Of a stretch of DNA of 64,000 nt, positions 14,301 to 23,000 are shown piece after piece. The notes under the pieces are model-generated. The model searched no databases. It was not told where the DNA came from and worked only from the letters and a program-made list of their open reading frames with translations. This DNA is from Tubiluchus corallicola (Eukaryota > Priapulida > Priapulimorpha > Priapulimorphida > Tubiluchidae). How positions within the stretch are numbered: position 1 is the first letter of the stretch; each line of letters begins with the position of its first letter. Location of the stretch: positions 1-64,000 of the forward strand of contig JAQGDQ010000611.1 of assembly GCA_030141605.1 (NCBI GenBank), written 5' to 3'. Position numbers and translations under genes: made by a program.

Positions 14301-15355
14301 ATTAACACCAAGTCAACAAATTAAAACCCGCCACACACAAAGTCACTAACACAAAACATCCATAGAGCACCTAATTTGAATTTCAATTTGTAAATATTGT
14401 AAAGTTTTAAAATCTTAAATGTATCTAAAGTTTTAGTATAATTTGTCACTTGTTTTTAATTGTAAATTCATTTTTTAACACTATTGCTCACAGCAGTGGA
14501 AACACTCATTACACTTCATAGATGAGTAATTTTAACCGCAATAAAGAATTTTATTATTTTTATTATTTATACTATTGTGTATGATGCTTTTTAATTAGGT
14601 CGCATTTACTCTTTTGATTTGTTAACTGACAACTAACTTTTCAATGAGCACACTAACACTCGTTAGAAAATAGCTTTGAAAGAGATTGACCCAGTATAAT
14701 TAGTAATGAAAGTATAGCAAGTGACTGTAACTTTTGTATAATCAACCTCGGACATAAGGGACACCTCGGGACCGGAAGAAATCGTCCTTTTTATCCGATG
14801 TCCCTTATAACCGAAGTTGAGTCAGACCGAGGATGTATCTAGACCTGCACTTTTCTGTACTTTTATCCATATTTTTATGGATTATTGCTACACATTCAGT
14901 GCAAACGGTATGTAGGAAGCTCCAAGATGTATGAGACCACAGAAACCGAGCTGTTCGAAGACCGAGTTTGCGAAAAATTGAGGTTAAAAATCGATCAATT
15001 TCGCTTTGATCATAGGGTCCCTTATATGCGAGGTAATTTACATGGGTTTCTACTACGCGAGACCTGACGATATCGTCCCTTATAACAGAAAGTCCCTTCT
15101 ATCCGAGTACCATATATACGAAGATTTTTACATAGGAAAAACGTTACGAAAAATCGGGACCAATGTTGGTGGTCCCCTACAAGCGAGTGTCCCTTATAAG
15201 CGAGTACCTTATACCCGAGGTTGACTGTATATTTTCAAATATTTACATGTCGTGAAATAAAATAAACTAAAATACTAAACTAAACCGGAAATGAAGAAAA
15301 AACTCAAATATTTACTCACCGCAACTCTAAACCAAAGCCGAGAAGCCATATTCAT
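1918..15355 (-). CDS. Secreted multi-EGF-domain protein, 5' complete, 3' end outside window (11 exons)
   Basis: Exons in transcript order are 15320-15355, 12204-12273, 8310-8402, 6915-7028, 6322-6432, 5066-5176, 4403-4513, 3493-3600, 3001-3111, 2343-2453 and 1918-2025. The first two join in phase 0 and read [12 protein letters not shown] then [12 protein letters not shown], a typical signal peptide; the second ends in phase 1. Every later exon is one six-cysteine EGF module with phase 1 at both ends and a multiple of three in length, so all join in frame: 1084 nt, 361 codons plus one base. One module starts DIDEC (calcium-binding type). The protein should be exported and either extracellular or part of the extracellular side of a membrane protein; the 3' exons that would decide this are not in the window. 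The signal-peptide exons are inferred from splice sites and phase and sit far upstream, so they are less certain than the EGF exons. I cannot name the family member: fibropellin-like, Notch-like and EGF/HYR-type proteins all remain possible. Confidence 0.75.
2343..2453 (-). CDS. EGF module 8 exon, with a seventh cysteine and a Gly-to-Ala change
   Basis: This 111-nt exon has a gtaagt donor at 2337-2342. It reads [19 protein letters not shown] then [13 protein letters not shown]. It shares the extra cysteine of module 4, and the usually invariant Gly in the loop after the fifth cysteine is Ala (AEAF for AEGF). Confidence 0.84.
3001..3111 (-). CDS. EGF module 7 exon
   Basis: This 111-nt exon has a gtaagt donor at 2995-3000. 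It reads [14 protein letters not shown] then [20 protein letters not shown]. It is the most diverged member of the module 4/5/7/8 set (NHQG in place of NGAD) and keeps six cysteines. Confidence 0.85.
3493..3600 (-). CDS. EGF module 6 exon
   Basis: This 108-nt exon has a ttatag acceptor and a gtatgg donor at 3487-3492. It reads [14 protein letters not shown] then [14 protein letters not shown]. Its twin is module 9. Both are followed in the intron by the same GAC/AAT microsatellite, showing that the intron was copied along with the exon. Confidence 0.85.
4403..4513 (-). CDS. EGF module 5 exon
   Basis: This 111-nt exon has a gtaagt donor at 4397-4402. It reads [19 protein letters not shown] then [13 protein letters not shown], a standard six-cysteine module and a close sister of modules 4 and 8. 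Confidence 0.85.
5066..5176 (-). CDS. EGF module 4 exon, with a seventh cysteine
   Basis: This 111-nt exon has a cttag acceptor and a gtaagt donor at 5060-5065. It reads [19 protein letters not shown] then [13 protein letters not shown]. Two adjacent cysteines follow NDGT where its sister modules have C-I, giving seven cysteines rather than six. It lies inside the duplicated block. Confidence 0.85.
6322..6432 (-). CDS. EGF module 3 exon
   Basis: This 111-nt exon is phase 1 to 1, with a gtaaaa donor at 6316-6321. It reads [14 protein letters not shown] and [14 protein letters not shown]. It is the last module before the duplicated block and is clearly different in sequence from the modules downstream. 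Confidence 0.87.
6915..7028 (-). CDS. EGF module 2 exon, calcium-binding type
   Basis: This 114-nt exon is phase 1 to 1, with a gtgagt donor at 6909-6914. It begins [16 protein letters not shown] and ends [13 protein letters not shown]. The D-I-D-E-C start plus a later aromatic before the fifth cysteine is the calcium-binding EGF pattern. The Asn of CHDAVNSF sits where beta-hydroxylation occurs in such modules (C-x-N-x4-F/Y-x-C-x-C, family knowledge). Confidence 0.88.
7029..8015. other. EGF gene intron between modules 1 and 2
   Basis: This is AT-rich, single-copy intron sequence with no recognisable exon. The only structure noticed is at its left-insertion end, where a 19-bp target duplication (7997-8015) flanks a small LINE insertion described separately. 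Confidence 0.5.
8016..8142 (+). mobile_element. Very short 5'-truncated LINE insertion with 19-bp target-site duplication
   Basis: In the plus frame from 8031, [20 protein letters not shown] then RLIHNGDPA and a TAG at 8117-8119 give the typical extreme C-terminus of a non-LTR reverse transcriptase (a W-R-R ... D-P tail). It is followed by an aaaagaa-rich 3' end. The flanks agtagttagaactaaacta at 7997-8015 and 8143-8161 are identical 19-mers, the signature of target-primed reverse transcription. Only about 127 bp of the element were inserted. It lies in an intron, antisense to the EGF gene. Confidence 0.85.
8310..8402 (-). CDS. EGF module 1 exon
   Basis: The 93-nt exon has a tttcag acceptor and a gtgagt donor, phase 1 to 1. 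It reads [12 protein letters not shown] then [16 protein letters not shown], with six cysteines spaced C-x3-C-x4-C-x4-C-x-C-x8-C. It is the shortest module and lies in single-copy sequence. Confidence 0.85.
8403..9477. other. EGF gene intron, no recognised feature
   Basis: This is AT-rich non-coding sequence. A segment near 8880-9110 (phrases such as aaaacccgattttcgcc and cgtatgaaacttcgtgac) has the look of an old dispersed repeat, but no second copy was found in the window. A short ORF at 9220-9408 lacks coding character. Confidence 0.4.
9478..9625 (-). repeat. Dispersed repeat R1, copy 1 (minus orientation)
   Basis: Read on the minus strand it contains tctcagcggcgcttggtggg, then caactctttggaaagagga, then ggctacacaatgatg. 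The same order of words occurs at 10436-10560, 18995-19150 and 41640-41805 on the plus strand. It is an interspersed non-coding element of unknown class. Confidence 0.65.
9838..10220 (+). mobile_element. Degenerate LINE fragment, C-terminal part of reverse transcriptase ORF
   Basis: The plus frame reads [40 protein letters not shown] and [14 protein letters not shown] before a TGA. This matches the thumb/C-terminal region of CR1/Jockey-type LINEs (Y-A-x-V-x-x-P ... R-R-x-x-K-L-V ... L-x-I-P-S-x-x-Y-R). After the stop, phrases such as [12 protein letters not shown] can still be read in another frame around 10140-10175. Stops and frameshifts show it is dead. Confidence 0.8.
10436..10560 (+). 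repeat. Dispersed repeat R1, copy 2
   Basis: The words ctcaacggcgcttgttgggg and ctagctctttggaacgaga appear in the same order as in the other R1 copies. It is diverged and contains a run of seven G. Confidence 0.55.
10561..11220. other. Intron sequence with two short meaningless ORFs
   Basis: Short ORFs at 10721-10963 and 11041-11352 carry no motif; the second runs into the CT microsatellite. A G-run at 11135-11145 and a C-run near 11490-11500 bracket the microsatellite. The string tggaattgaaccccgg near 10928 resembles a tRNA B box in reverse, but no tRNA fold was found. Confidence 0.4.
11221..11325. repeat. (CT)n microsatellite
   Basis: About 80 bp of nearly pure CT, then interrupted CT to 11325. 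The long reading frames in it (poly Ser-Leu or Arg-Glu) are artefacts. Confidence 0.97.
11326..12203. other. EGF gene intron, nothing recognised
   Basis: AT-rich sequence. A C-run with G-rich partner near 11487-11505 could form a small hairpin. No exon, RNA gene or repeat copy was identified. Confidence 0.4.
12204..12273 (-). CDS. EGF gene exon 2: hydrophobic core of signal peptide and linker
   Basis: This 70-nt exon reads [20 protein letters not shown] and then GGR. It lies between an acceptor (ttatttaag) and a gtaagt donor at 12198-12203. It enters in phase 0 and leaves in phase 1, which is exactly what the EGF exon at 8310-8402 needs; the junction codon becomes Phe (GGR-F-DIC). Cleavage is likely around GVHT. 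Confidence 0.55.
13322..14220 (+). mobile_element. LINE relic with the core reverse transcriptase domain deleted
   Basis: At 13322-13440 the plus frame reads [20 protein letters not shown] and then [18 protein letters not shown], the linker found between endonuclease and reverse transcriptase in CR1/Jockey-type LINEs. Only about 45 bp later, at 13486, the frame [20 protein letters not shown] then [18 protein letters not shown] is the post-RT thumb region. The catalytic palm that should lie between is missing. The ORF at 13990-14217 ends [20 protein letters not shown], the usual LINE C-terminus, and a TTA-rich tail lies near 14540-14570. Confidence 0.78.
14738..15229. mobile_element. Tigger/pogo-like MITE
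   Basis: The ends are inverted: TATAATCAACCTCGG at the left and, read inward from the right, TACAGTCAACCTCGGGTAT. Internal segments repeat the theme (cccttataa, cgagtacc, ataagggac). The terminus CAGT-CAACCTCGG next to TA fits pogo/Tigger members of the Tc1/mariner superfamily. It carries no transposase; short ORFs inside are by-products. It lies just upstream of EGF gene exon 1, so it may sit in that gene's promoter area. Confidence 0.65.
15320..15355 (-). CDS. EGF gene exon 1: start codon and first half of signal peptide
   Basis: An ATG at 15353-15355 opens [12 protein letters not shown] and is followed directly by a gtgagt donor at 15314-15319, in phase 0. A second in-frame ATG lies two codons on. 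The next candidate exon, 12204-12273, starts in phase 0 and continues with a hydrophobic run, which is why I chose this start. Expression evidence is needed to confirm it. Confidence 0.55.
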
Positions 15356-16889
15356 CCTACAAAATTGTAACAACTTTTCAGGGAAAAGCTCCTACGTCCG
15401 TACACACCGGTAAACAAACAAACCGATGCAATTGACAGGCGTGCTCAAAATCTTCCGCACAAAAGTGGTCGTTAAACTTGTTTTGCTGAAGCATATGTTA
15501 TGTAACTACTGTAGACTCACAGTGTACCTGTGGAGCGCAGATACAGTACAACAATTTCAGAAACTTACAGAAAGCCATGTAAGTCTTAAAGGTTAACTTG
15601 TTTCAATTGAACCATGTAACCAATGGATTTATTATTGTTTATATATAAACTTGTAAATTTCTAAATTTACAGGTTTATAAATTTGATTAGATTTGATTAC
15701 TTTATTTTTATCACCAAAAATACATAAGAAGTAAGTAATAATTGTAATTAAATATGTTTTATAGTTGTAGCCTATATGTATAATATTATAGATATACGAA
15801 CACTTGCTGCTAAAATATTTTATACTAATGGAGGGCTTTAGGGGTGTTTCGGTGAAAGAACAGACCGAGCCAAAACCTGGCTTCACTACAATACTATTTC
15901 TATAATTTTTACTGTTCGAAGTGATTAGTAAAATATAGCACTATATTTTAAGTAAAATGTGAGGTAAACATACCAAATAAACAATTAAATTCGCATGCGA
16001 AGATACTTTCAACTGTTTATTAATGTAGACACATTTCAAGTTGTCCATTTCATAAGTCTCAATGAATATCATTCAATGTAATTCTTATTAAAGAAACGAT
16101 CAATTAAAATTATTAAATATTCAAACAATCCATAAAATGAATTACATGAACTGATATATCACAACATGTATATAATTATATGAACGTGTAATTGTAATAC
16201 AATAATATTTCACACTATTTTAATGCTGATGATGTAAGCCTGTATATAGCACATTATTTCAGTAATGACACGTTATACAGCCTAATTACTAAGACCGGTT
16301 TTAAGCAAGTTAGTCCGATATGTTCAAACTGAGCTTCGCACCCAGGGAAGGGCCCCTCAAGCGGTGAATGTTATGATAAATTAATGGGTGACCACGACGT
16401 TTCTTGATGCTGTTAAAGCAGTGAAACTATTCAGTCTGTCCTCGTACACTTACGTTTTAATGTTTTTTGGCTGATCGTTTGTGTATTTGTTTTGCAGTTT
16501 CAGTTTATCGTCACCATGTACCTTTTTTAAAAAAAGTAATGCGTGCCCAAACATGCATGATTAGTTAGATCGTCATTGGATTTTAATTTTGCTAATTTAT
16601 GGATGATGTTCAAACCCTCAACATAGATAGAACACTGTTAATGAGATTATATAAGATAAGCCTTGGAATACCCATATAATACAAAGTTGTGATGTTTAAT
16701 AATGTCTCCAAAGTGTTTATATTGTTCTGCAGAATTAATTTTGTGGGGTGGAAGGCACCCCTAACAATTTTCTAATTGAGCCTCGCACCTCCTAGCGCCG
16801 GCATGCTGATTACAATAAATTTACAATAATACTATCACACAACACAAATAATGCACCCTCAACATGCAATTCTGCCCAACGTTCATAAC
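15356..16889. other. Intergenic sequence between the EGF gene start and the nAChR gene end
   Basis: AT-rich. On the minus strand this is downstream of the nAChR stop and must hold its 3' UTR; an ATTAAA hexamer at 16695-16700 (minus strand), about 190 nt after the stop, is a candidate poly(A) signal. The remainder should contain the EGF gene promoter. No other exon was found. Confidence 0.5.
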
Positions 16890-17030
16890 TTATTTGATTG
16901 GTCTAGCGAGATCGTATATAGATGGCGCGCACAACATCATTCCCAGTGTGCCAGAGATGCAAGCTAGGCTGAAAAACCACAGGAAGAGCCTGTCTAGAAC
17001 CATGGCAACATACTGCCAGTCTTCTTTTAC
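16890..17030 (-). CDS. nAChR alpha exon 6, M4 and stop
   Basis: After a tttttag acceptor the frame reads [20 protein letters not shown], then [20 protein letters not shown], and ends LARPIK with TAA at 16890-16892. V-K-x-D-W-x-Y-V-A-M-V-x-D-R-L-F-L-W is the standard entry to nAChR M4. It was missed by simple ORF length because it is short. Confidence 0.95.
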   Translation of the reverse strand, partial: VKEDWQYVAMVLDRLFLWFFSLACISGTLGMMLCAPSIYDLARPIK

Positions 17031-20000
17031 CTAAAAACAAAGAAAGAGACTTTCTTAGCGTTTTATACGGCTAGATCCAATTGCTAAACATACATTTTTA
17101 AAAAGTATAAAACTATGCTTTACTTCCTTACCCCTACTTGAACTTAAGCATTTGTAAGGAAACTACTTTGAAACAAAGTAAGTAATATGTCCACATATTT
17201 ACAAAGTTGACACGTGCATGTTTATTCGTTTGGAAATGCAGTTATACAATCTAAGGAAATAATGAAAAACATACATTTAAAGCACAAGAAAACCCTCCAC
17301 TTACATAAAGCTTAAAAAACGTCTCGAAATTTTATACCACTTACGCACTACCTTTTCGTATGCATGGCTTGTATCGGCCGTAACACTGTGTAAAACGTGT
17401 AAATTTAAACTCCCGCGATGACCGTTAGGCGCAGCCATTTTAATGGTAGGTCTTATAAAACAAATTTTGATAACATTAAGTAAAGTTTGAAAAAATAATC
17501 AGAGCATCTGTAGATGTTGCTAATTAAGTAAAATTTTAAATTGCTGTATCTTGTCAATAAGATTAAAAATACGTTTTTGGCTAGAGAGTGGCGCACCCTA
17601 GAAAGTGAGTCAGCGACATTTTACCAACTGGCACAAGCATTTTAAATGAGTAGTCTAGTTGTACAAGTCTTTCCAGTAGGTAAGTGAAATGCTAAGTAAT
17701 ATAGGTTTGCACAGAAAGTTTTTTGGGTCATAATTTAACATTGCCTTTTCTGCCCCTATTTTAGTGACGTCATGTAATGGCGCCGTCGGAACAGTATTGC
17801 GGGAGATTTAAAATGAAAACAAACGAAAATTCCTTTCAACACGAATACGATATGTGAATAAAATTGCTGTAAAGTAGTATAATTTTTTAAGGCGATTTTT
17901 CTGAAACCTACTTCAAGTGCCCCTTTTCTTGTCCTTTAATGTGCATATAAGACAGCATGCTTACATCACTGGTGGAAAGAACCAGAAGTAAGAACTTGTT
18001 AGGTGTTTGTGCCACTGTAAGAATGTCCAAATAATTGAAGAAAAAGAGCAAAGAAACGAGGCATCTAGGCAGTTTGAAAGTAAAAACTTACTAGGTAGTT
18101 ACCACTGTAAAGACGTCCAAGTAATTGAAAAGAAGATAAACAAACGAGGAGTTTAAGCAGTTTAGAAGGAAAAATTTGTGCAAAACAAGGATAGAAGTGA
18201 CGGACAGAAGTGACAGATAGAAATGACGGATAAAAGAACGTTCAAAAGGATAAGACGAGTCCCTTTTGAAGTTTCTGGGTTAAAATCCACTTACGTTAGT
18301 CATAAGTCATTTATTTCACATTACACATTTACAATAGTTTCATGTACAATATCTAGTGAAAGGGCCTATAATGAACATAGTACAAATAAGAAATACTACA
18401 CAGGAAAAGCCTCAAACACTGTTCACCTATATACGAAAATAAATGTGTTGTGGGCAATAATGTGCTAGAGCTTCTGTAACCATCTTCCTATACTTACTCA
18501 GTCTTAATTGAGTACCTGGTCATACGGATGTAACGATATCGATACGTATGGATAACTAACCTGTCAATGATTTTCGATTATCGTATCGATATGAAAAATA
18601 CGTTTTTATCACATCGATATTATTCTAGGAATATCGCTAGCTTATCAAATTTGGTACGTATTGCTATTTGCAAAGTCATTTTACTTTGCTTTTTCATTGA
18701 TGTAATGGAAATACATAAAATATTTAAAAAAAGATTAATTTATAAGGTTATTGGAATCATTTTCTTGTAATTTCTTCCAGCATTAATGGCTGTCTCTAGC
18801 CGGTTTAGTCACAAAGGAATGTTCAGGGTAGTATTTTTAGAGGCGATTTCCTTGTTATATACATAAATAATGATAAATTATTGATAGAATAGCAATAAAT
18901 GAGCTTTTGTAAGGAATGTTTGTGAGCAAGCATGCTAGGGTCGCGCGCATTGTTTCTGGCTGACCAATCAATGAATGACATCCGTCTTTCGAAATTTGAC
19001 CAAACGGCCTCTATAGAAAAAACGTTCTAACTGCGCTTAGTGTGACTCTTGGAAGGAGATATATAGCTCTTTAGAAAGAGGAAGAACAGGACTATACGAT
19101 GGTGTACACTATATTTCAGGACACGTCCACCAAGAGGAGTGACTACGAGTTGCTTAGATATTCCTTTTTTGGCAATGTTCGCTTGGAAAACTGCCGACGC
19201 AAAGCCATTGTTCTGACGTCATCCATTATACTCTGCTTATAACCTTATAACTTTAACTCAGTAAAAGCTGCTACTGGCTCTGAGTTATAAATGAGGACAA
19301 TGTAGGATGTTTGCGTATTATTGATTATAAGTGTATTTATACGCAAAATTTTTTGCGGGGCCTTTGCTAATATATACATTAATTTGGAAGTGGCTTGCAA
19401 AAATACAGAGCTGTCATATGCTGATACACTTTACACAACTACTGCAGGTTCAGCATCTTGAATTAGCTTATCGTATCATATTGCAAAGCAGATAATCAAT
19501 ATCGTATCACTGGAAAAATGTATCACATTCTATCGTTAACGTATTGCCCAATGTGTATCATTAAACATTTCTACCTAGTCATGTACTTTTGGAAGAAAGG
19601 CAGCTGAGCAACAAACTAGCCACCTCTCTTCCATCTATCGACCTAGGTCCATCAGAATGTTGGTTCTTTTTCTTCACTCTATAAAGCAGGAAGTTCTTCT
19701 GACTCAGAATGGCCAAGAGTGAATATGCTTACCGATCGTAATTCATCCTCTTTCTGAATATGAGAAGCTATGTACTGAACATCCTCCATTGCTTTCTGTA
19801 TCTCCGGATGTCGAGGTTTGGCTTTTTGTAGGTTAAGCTGCCTACTGAGGAGAGCGCTGTCGACGGACATCAGTCGACTCAGTCTCTTACTGCTCTCCTT
19901 CACAACGATGTATGTCTTGTCCTTCTCAAACTCCGGACGGCGCATCATCAGAAACCGCGGCAACATCTCCAGGAAAATCTGCTTTAATACAGGTTGCATC

Positions 20001-23000
20001 TCGTGTGTTTCTGGACTCCGATAATGCATGTTTAATACATACACTGTCACGCACACAGAACCAGTCACCAAAAACAGCGTAAACAGCAAGTACTTGCCTA
20101 TCAGCGGCACCACCAACGATGTCGGCGGGATAGTTTCTGACAAGAGCAAAAAGAAGACGGTCAAACTGACGAGAATGGAGATACTCAGTGAGATTTTTTC
20201 GCCACTGACCACTGGTAAGTAAAAAGTACACACAGTTAAGAATGACAATGCAACACACGGTATGATAAAGTTGACCGTGTAAAATAAAGTTTTTCTCCGT
20301 AAAACCACATTGTAAGTGATGTCAACATACTGTTCCGGGCAGCAGGAGTAACGATATGCGGTCCTGTTTCCCGGAACTGCCATCAGATCCCACTCCACGC
20401 TAGTAACGAACTCGCTGAGATCTATGGCCGAGTCCTTGTAATCTCCGGTGTAGTCTTTGTGCTGGAGATCCACTAAACTCTTGTCGTACGTCCATGATCC
20501 GAATTTCATGGAGCAGTTTTGCTCGTCGAATGGAAAAAATCTCACATTGATGTCGCAGGAACTCTTGTAGATGGCTGGAGGTTCCCAGACCACGTGACCA
20601 TTTTTATAGACTTTTGCTTTTGTCATCAAAGTAACCTGATAGTTTCCATCAGCGCTGCAAAGAAAAGAACTGCAACTTTAATCAAGGTTAGCCATGGATT
20701 ACGTAATTTTTAGCCAAACAAATTACAAAGTACCTAGTCATCAAAAAGGAAATATTTAAATGAAAGGAACTTTATGATAATCAAAGCTTAACTAGACTGC
20801 AGCCTAGGGTGCCAAATTGTGAGGAGGACCAAATTTTAGGAGACCAATGTTAAAAAATCCTAATTCTCCTCACAAAATGCGTATCCTTTCAGATACATAT
20901 AAAGTACATATTTTATAGCATACCAAAAGCAGTTAGAGAATCTGCTACTATATAAGTTCTACATAACAAATAAGTACAATTAGGACATAAAAGATCTTAC
21001 AAGTATGTGCACAGTCTGCCTAGATATAAGGTCAATGGAAATACATGTAATTAACAACAGCCACATAGATGTTAAGTAATACACCACAAGTAATTCGAAA
21101 GCAAACATCTGTAAAAGCGATAACAGGGACTGAACTATCTGATTCAGCTTAGGGTGTCGTGATGGTAAGATACATTTTAGTCATGATTTGACTTACTTAT
21201 TATATAACACAATGTCTGGTATCCAAATCCTCTGAGAGGGTACATACAGAACATCAACATCCCCATACTCTGCCGGATCCCACGTTAGTTTGTAATCTCT
21301 CCATTCCTAGAAAAACAAATTATACTATTAAACAGATTTAGACAAATACTGGAGCAAATGAATTTTTATTTCAACTATTACTCAGCTGCATTTAAAATAC
21401 AAATGTCTGGTTTCAATCAAAAGAGCTTAGGAATAATACCATTGAGAATAATGCTAGGGAGCATGGTTTCATCAGCAACAGAGCTTCAACAGTAATGGTT
21501 TAAGAAACATGGCTTCAAAAATATTTGCCCAGGAAATGGCTTATACAATATTGGCTTCAGGAATAATGACCCAAGAAGCGAGGCTTCAACACTAATGACC
21601 CAGGAAGCATGGCTTCAACAATGATGACCCAATAAGCGAGGCTTCAACACTAATGACCCAGGAAGCATGGCTTCAACAATGATGACCCAAGAAGCAAAAG
21701 TTCATCAAGAATGACCCAAGAAGCATGACTTCAACAACGATGACCCAGGAAGCATGGCTTTAACAATAACAACCCAGGGAGCATGGTTTCACTAACAGTA
21801 GCCCAATAGGCTTCAACAATAATGGCCCAGAACGTAGCTTCAAAAAATAAACAGGAAACATGGCTTCACAACAAAAATGAACTAGGAAACATGGCTTCAA
21901 CAAAAATGAACTAGGAAACATGGCTTCAACAAAAATGAACTAGGAAACATGGCTTCAACAAAAATGAACTAGGAAACATGGCTTCAACAAAAATGAACTA
22001 GGAAACATGGCTTCAACAAAAATGAACTAGGAAACATGGCTTCAACAAAAATGAACTAGGAAACATGGCTTCAACAAAAATGAACTAGGAAACATGGCTT
22101 GATCAAAAATGAACTAGGAAGCATGGCTTCAACAAAAATGAACTAGGAAACATGGCTTCAACAAAAATGAACTAGGAAACATGGCTTCAACAAAAATGAA
22201 CTAGGAAACATGGCTTCAACAAAAATGAACTAGGAAACATGGCTTCAACAAAAATGAACTAGGAAACATGGCTTGATCAAAAATGAACTAGGAAGCATGG
22301 CTTCAACAAAAATGAACTAGGAAACATGGCTTCAACAAAAATGAACTAGGAAACATGGCTTCAACAAAAATGAACTAGGAAACATGGCTTCAACAAAAAT
22401 GAACTAGGGAACATGGTTTTAACAAAAATGAACTGGGAAGCATGGCTTCTTGACATACATTTTTAGAAAGCATGACACTTGAAAACCATTTATGATACGC
22501 ATGTGCATGTCACCACTCGCCTATATTACACGACTGGTTATTTACATATTACTTCAACCAAGTGTCTTTCCATTACTACAGAACAATTTAAATAAACATC
22601 ATTATATTCAGAAAAGAACTACAAACTTCTAATAAAAAATTCTGTACCTGCTGTACCCAAACGTTCGTTATCATCACTTGATTCTTTTCATCCTGTAAAA
22701 ACCAATAATAATATCAAAATCCAGCCTTGCCCCATTCTTAGAACTTTTCTAAACTGCCAGCAAATTACCAAAATCATAACATGGTCGTCATCACAAGTTT
22801 CTGTCGTTACTTTGGCTAGCAGAAGTCAGTTAAAATGATGGTTAGTTAGTTAAAATTTTTCTGTCCAGTTTTCGATTCTTTTTTCTTAACAAATCTTATG
22901 CACTAAGCACTCCTACGAAGAGCACTTATTTATCTCTTTTGCAATTTCATAATTGCTGTAAAAATCATCCATTTTTAAATTTTATTATCGTTTTGTACTG

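Noticed and set aside
19679-19732. C-terminal 17 codons of the 316-codon ORF
   Set aside because: They lie past a good gtaagc donor; the M4 exon at 16890-17030 fits in phase, so these codons are intron.
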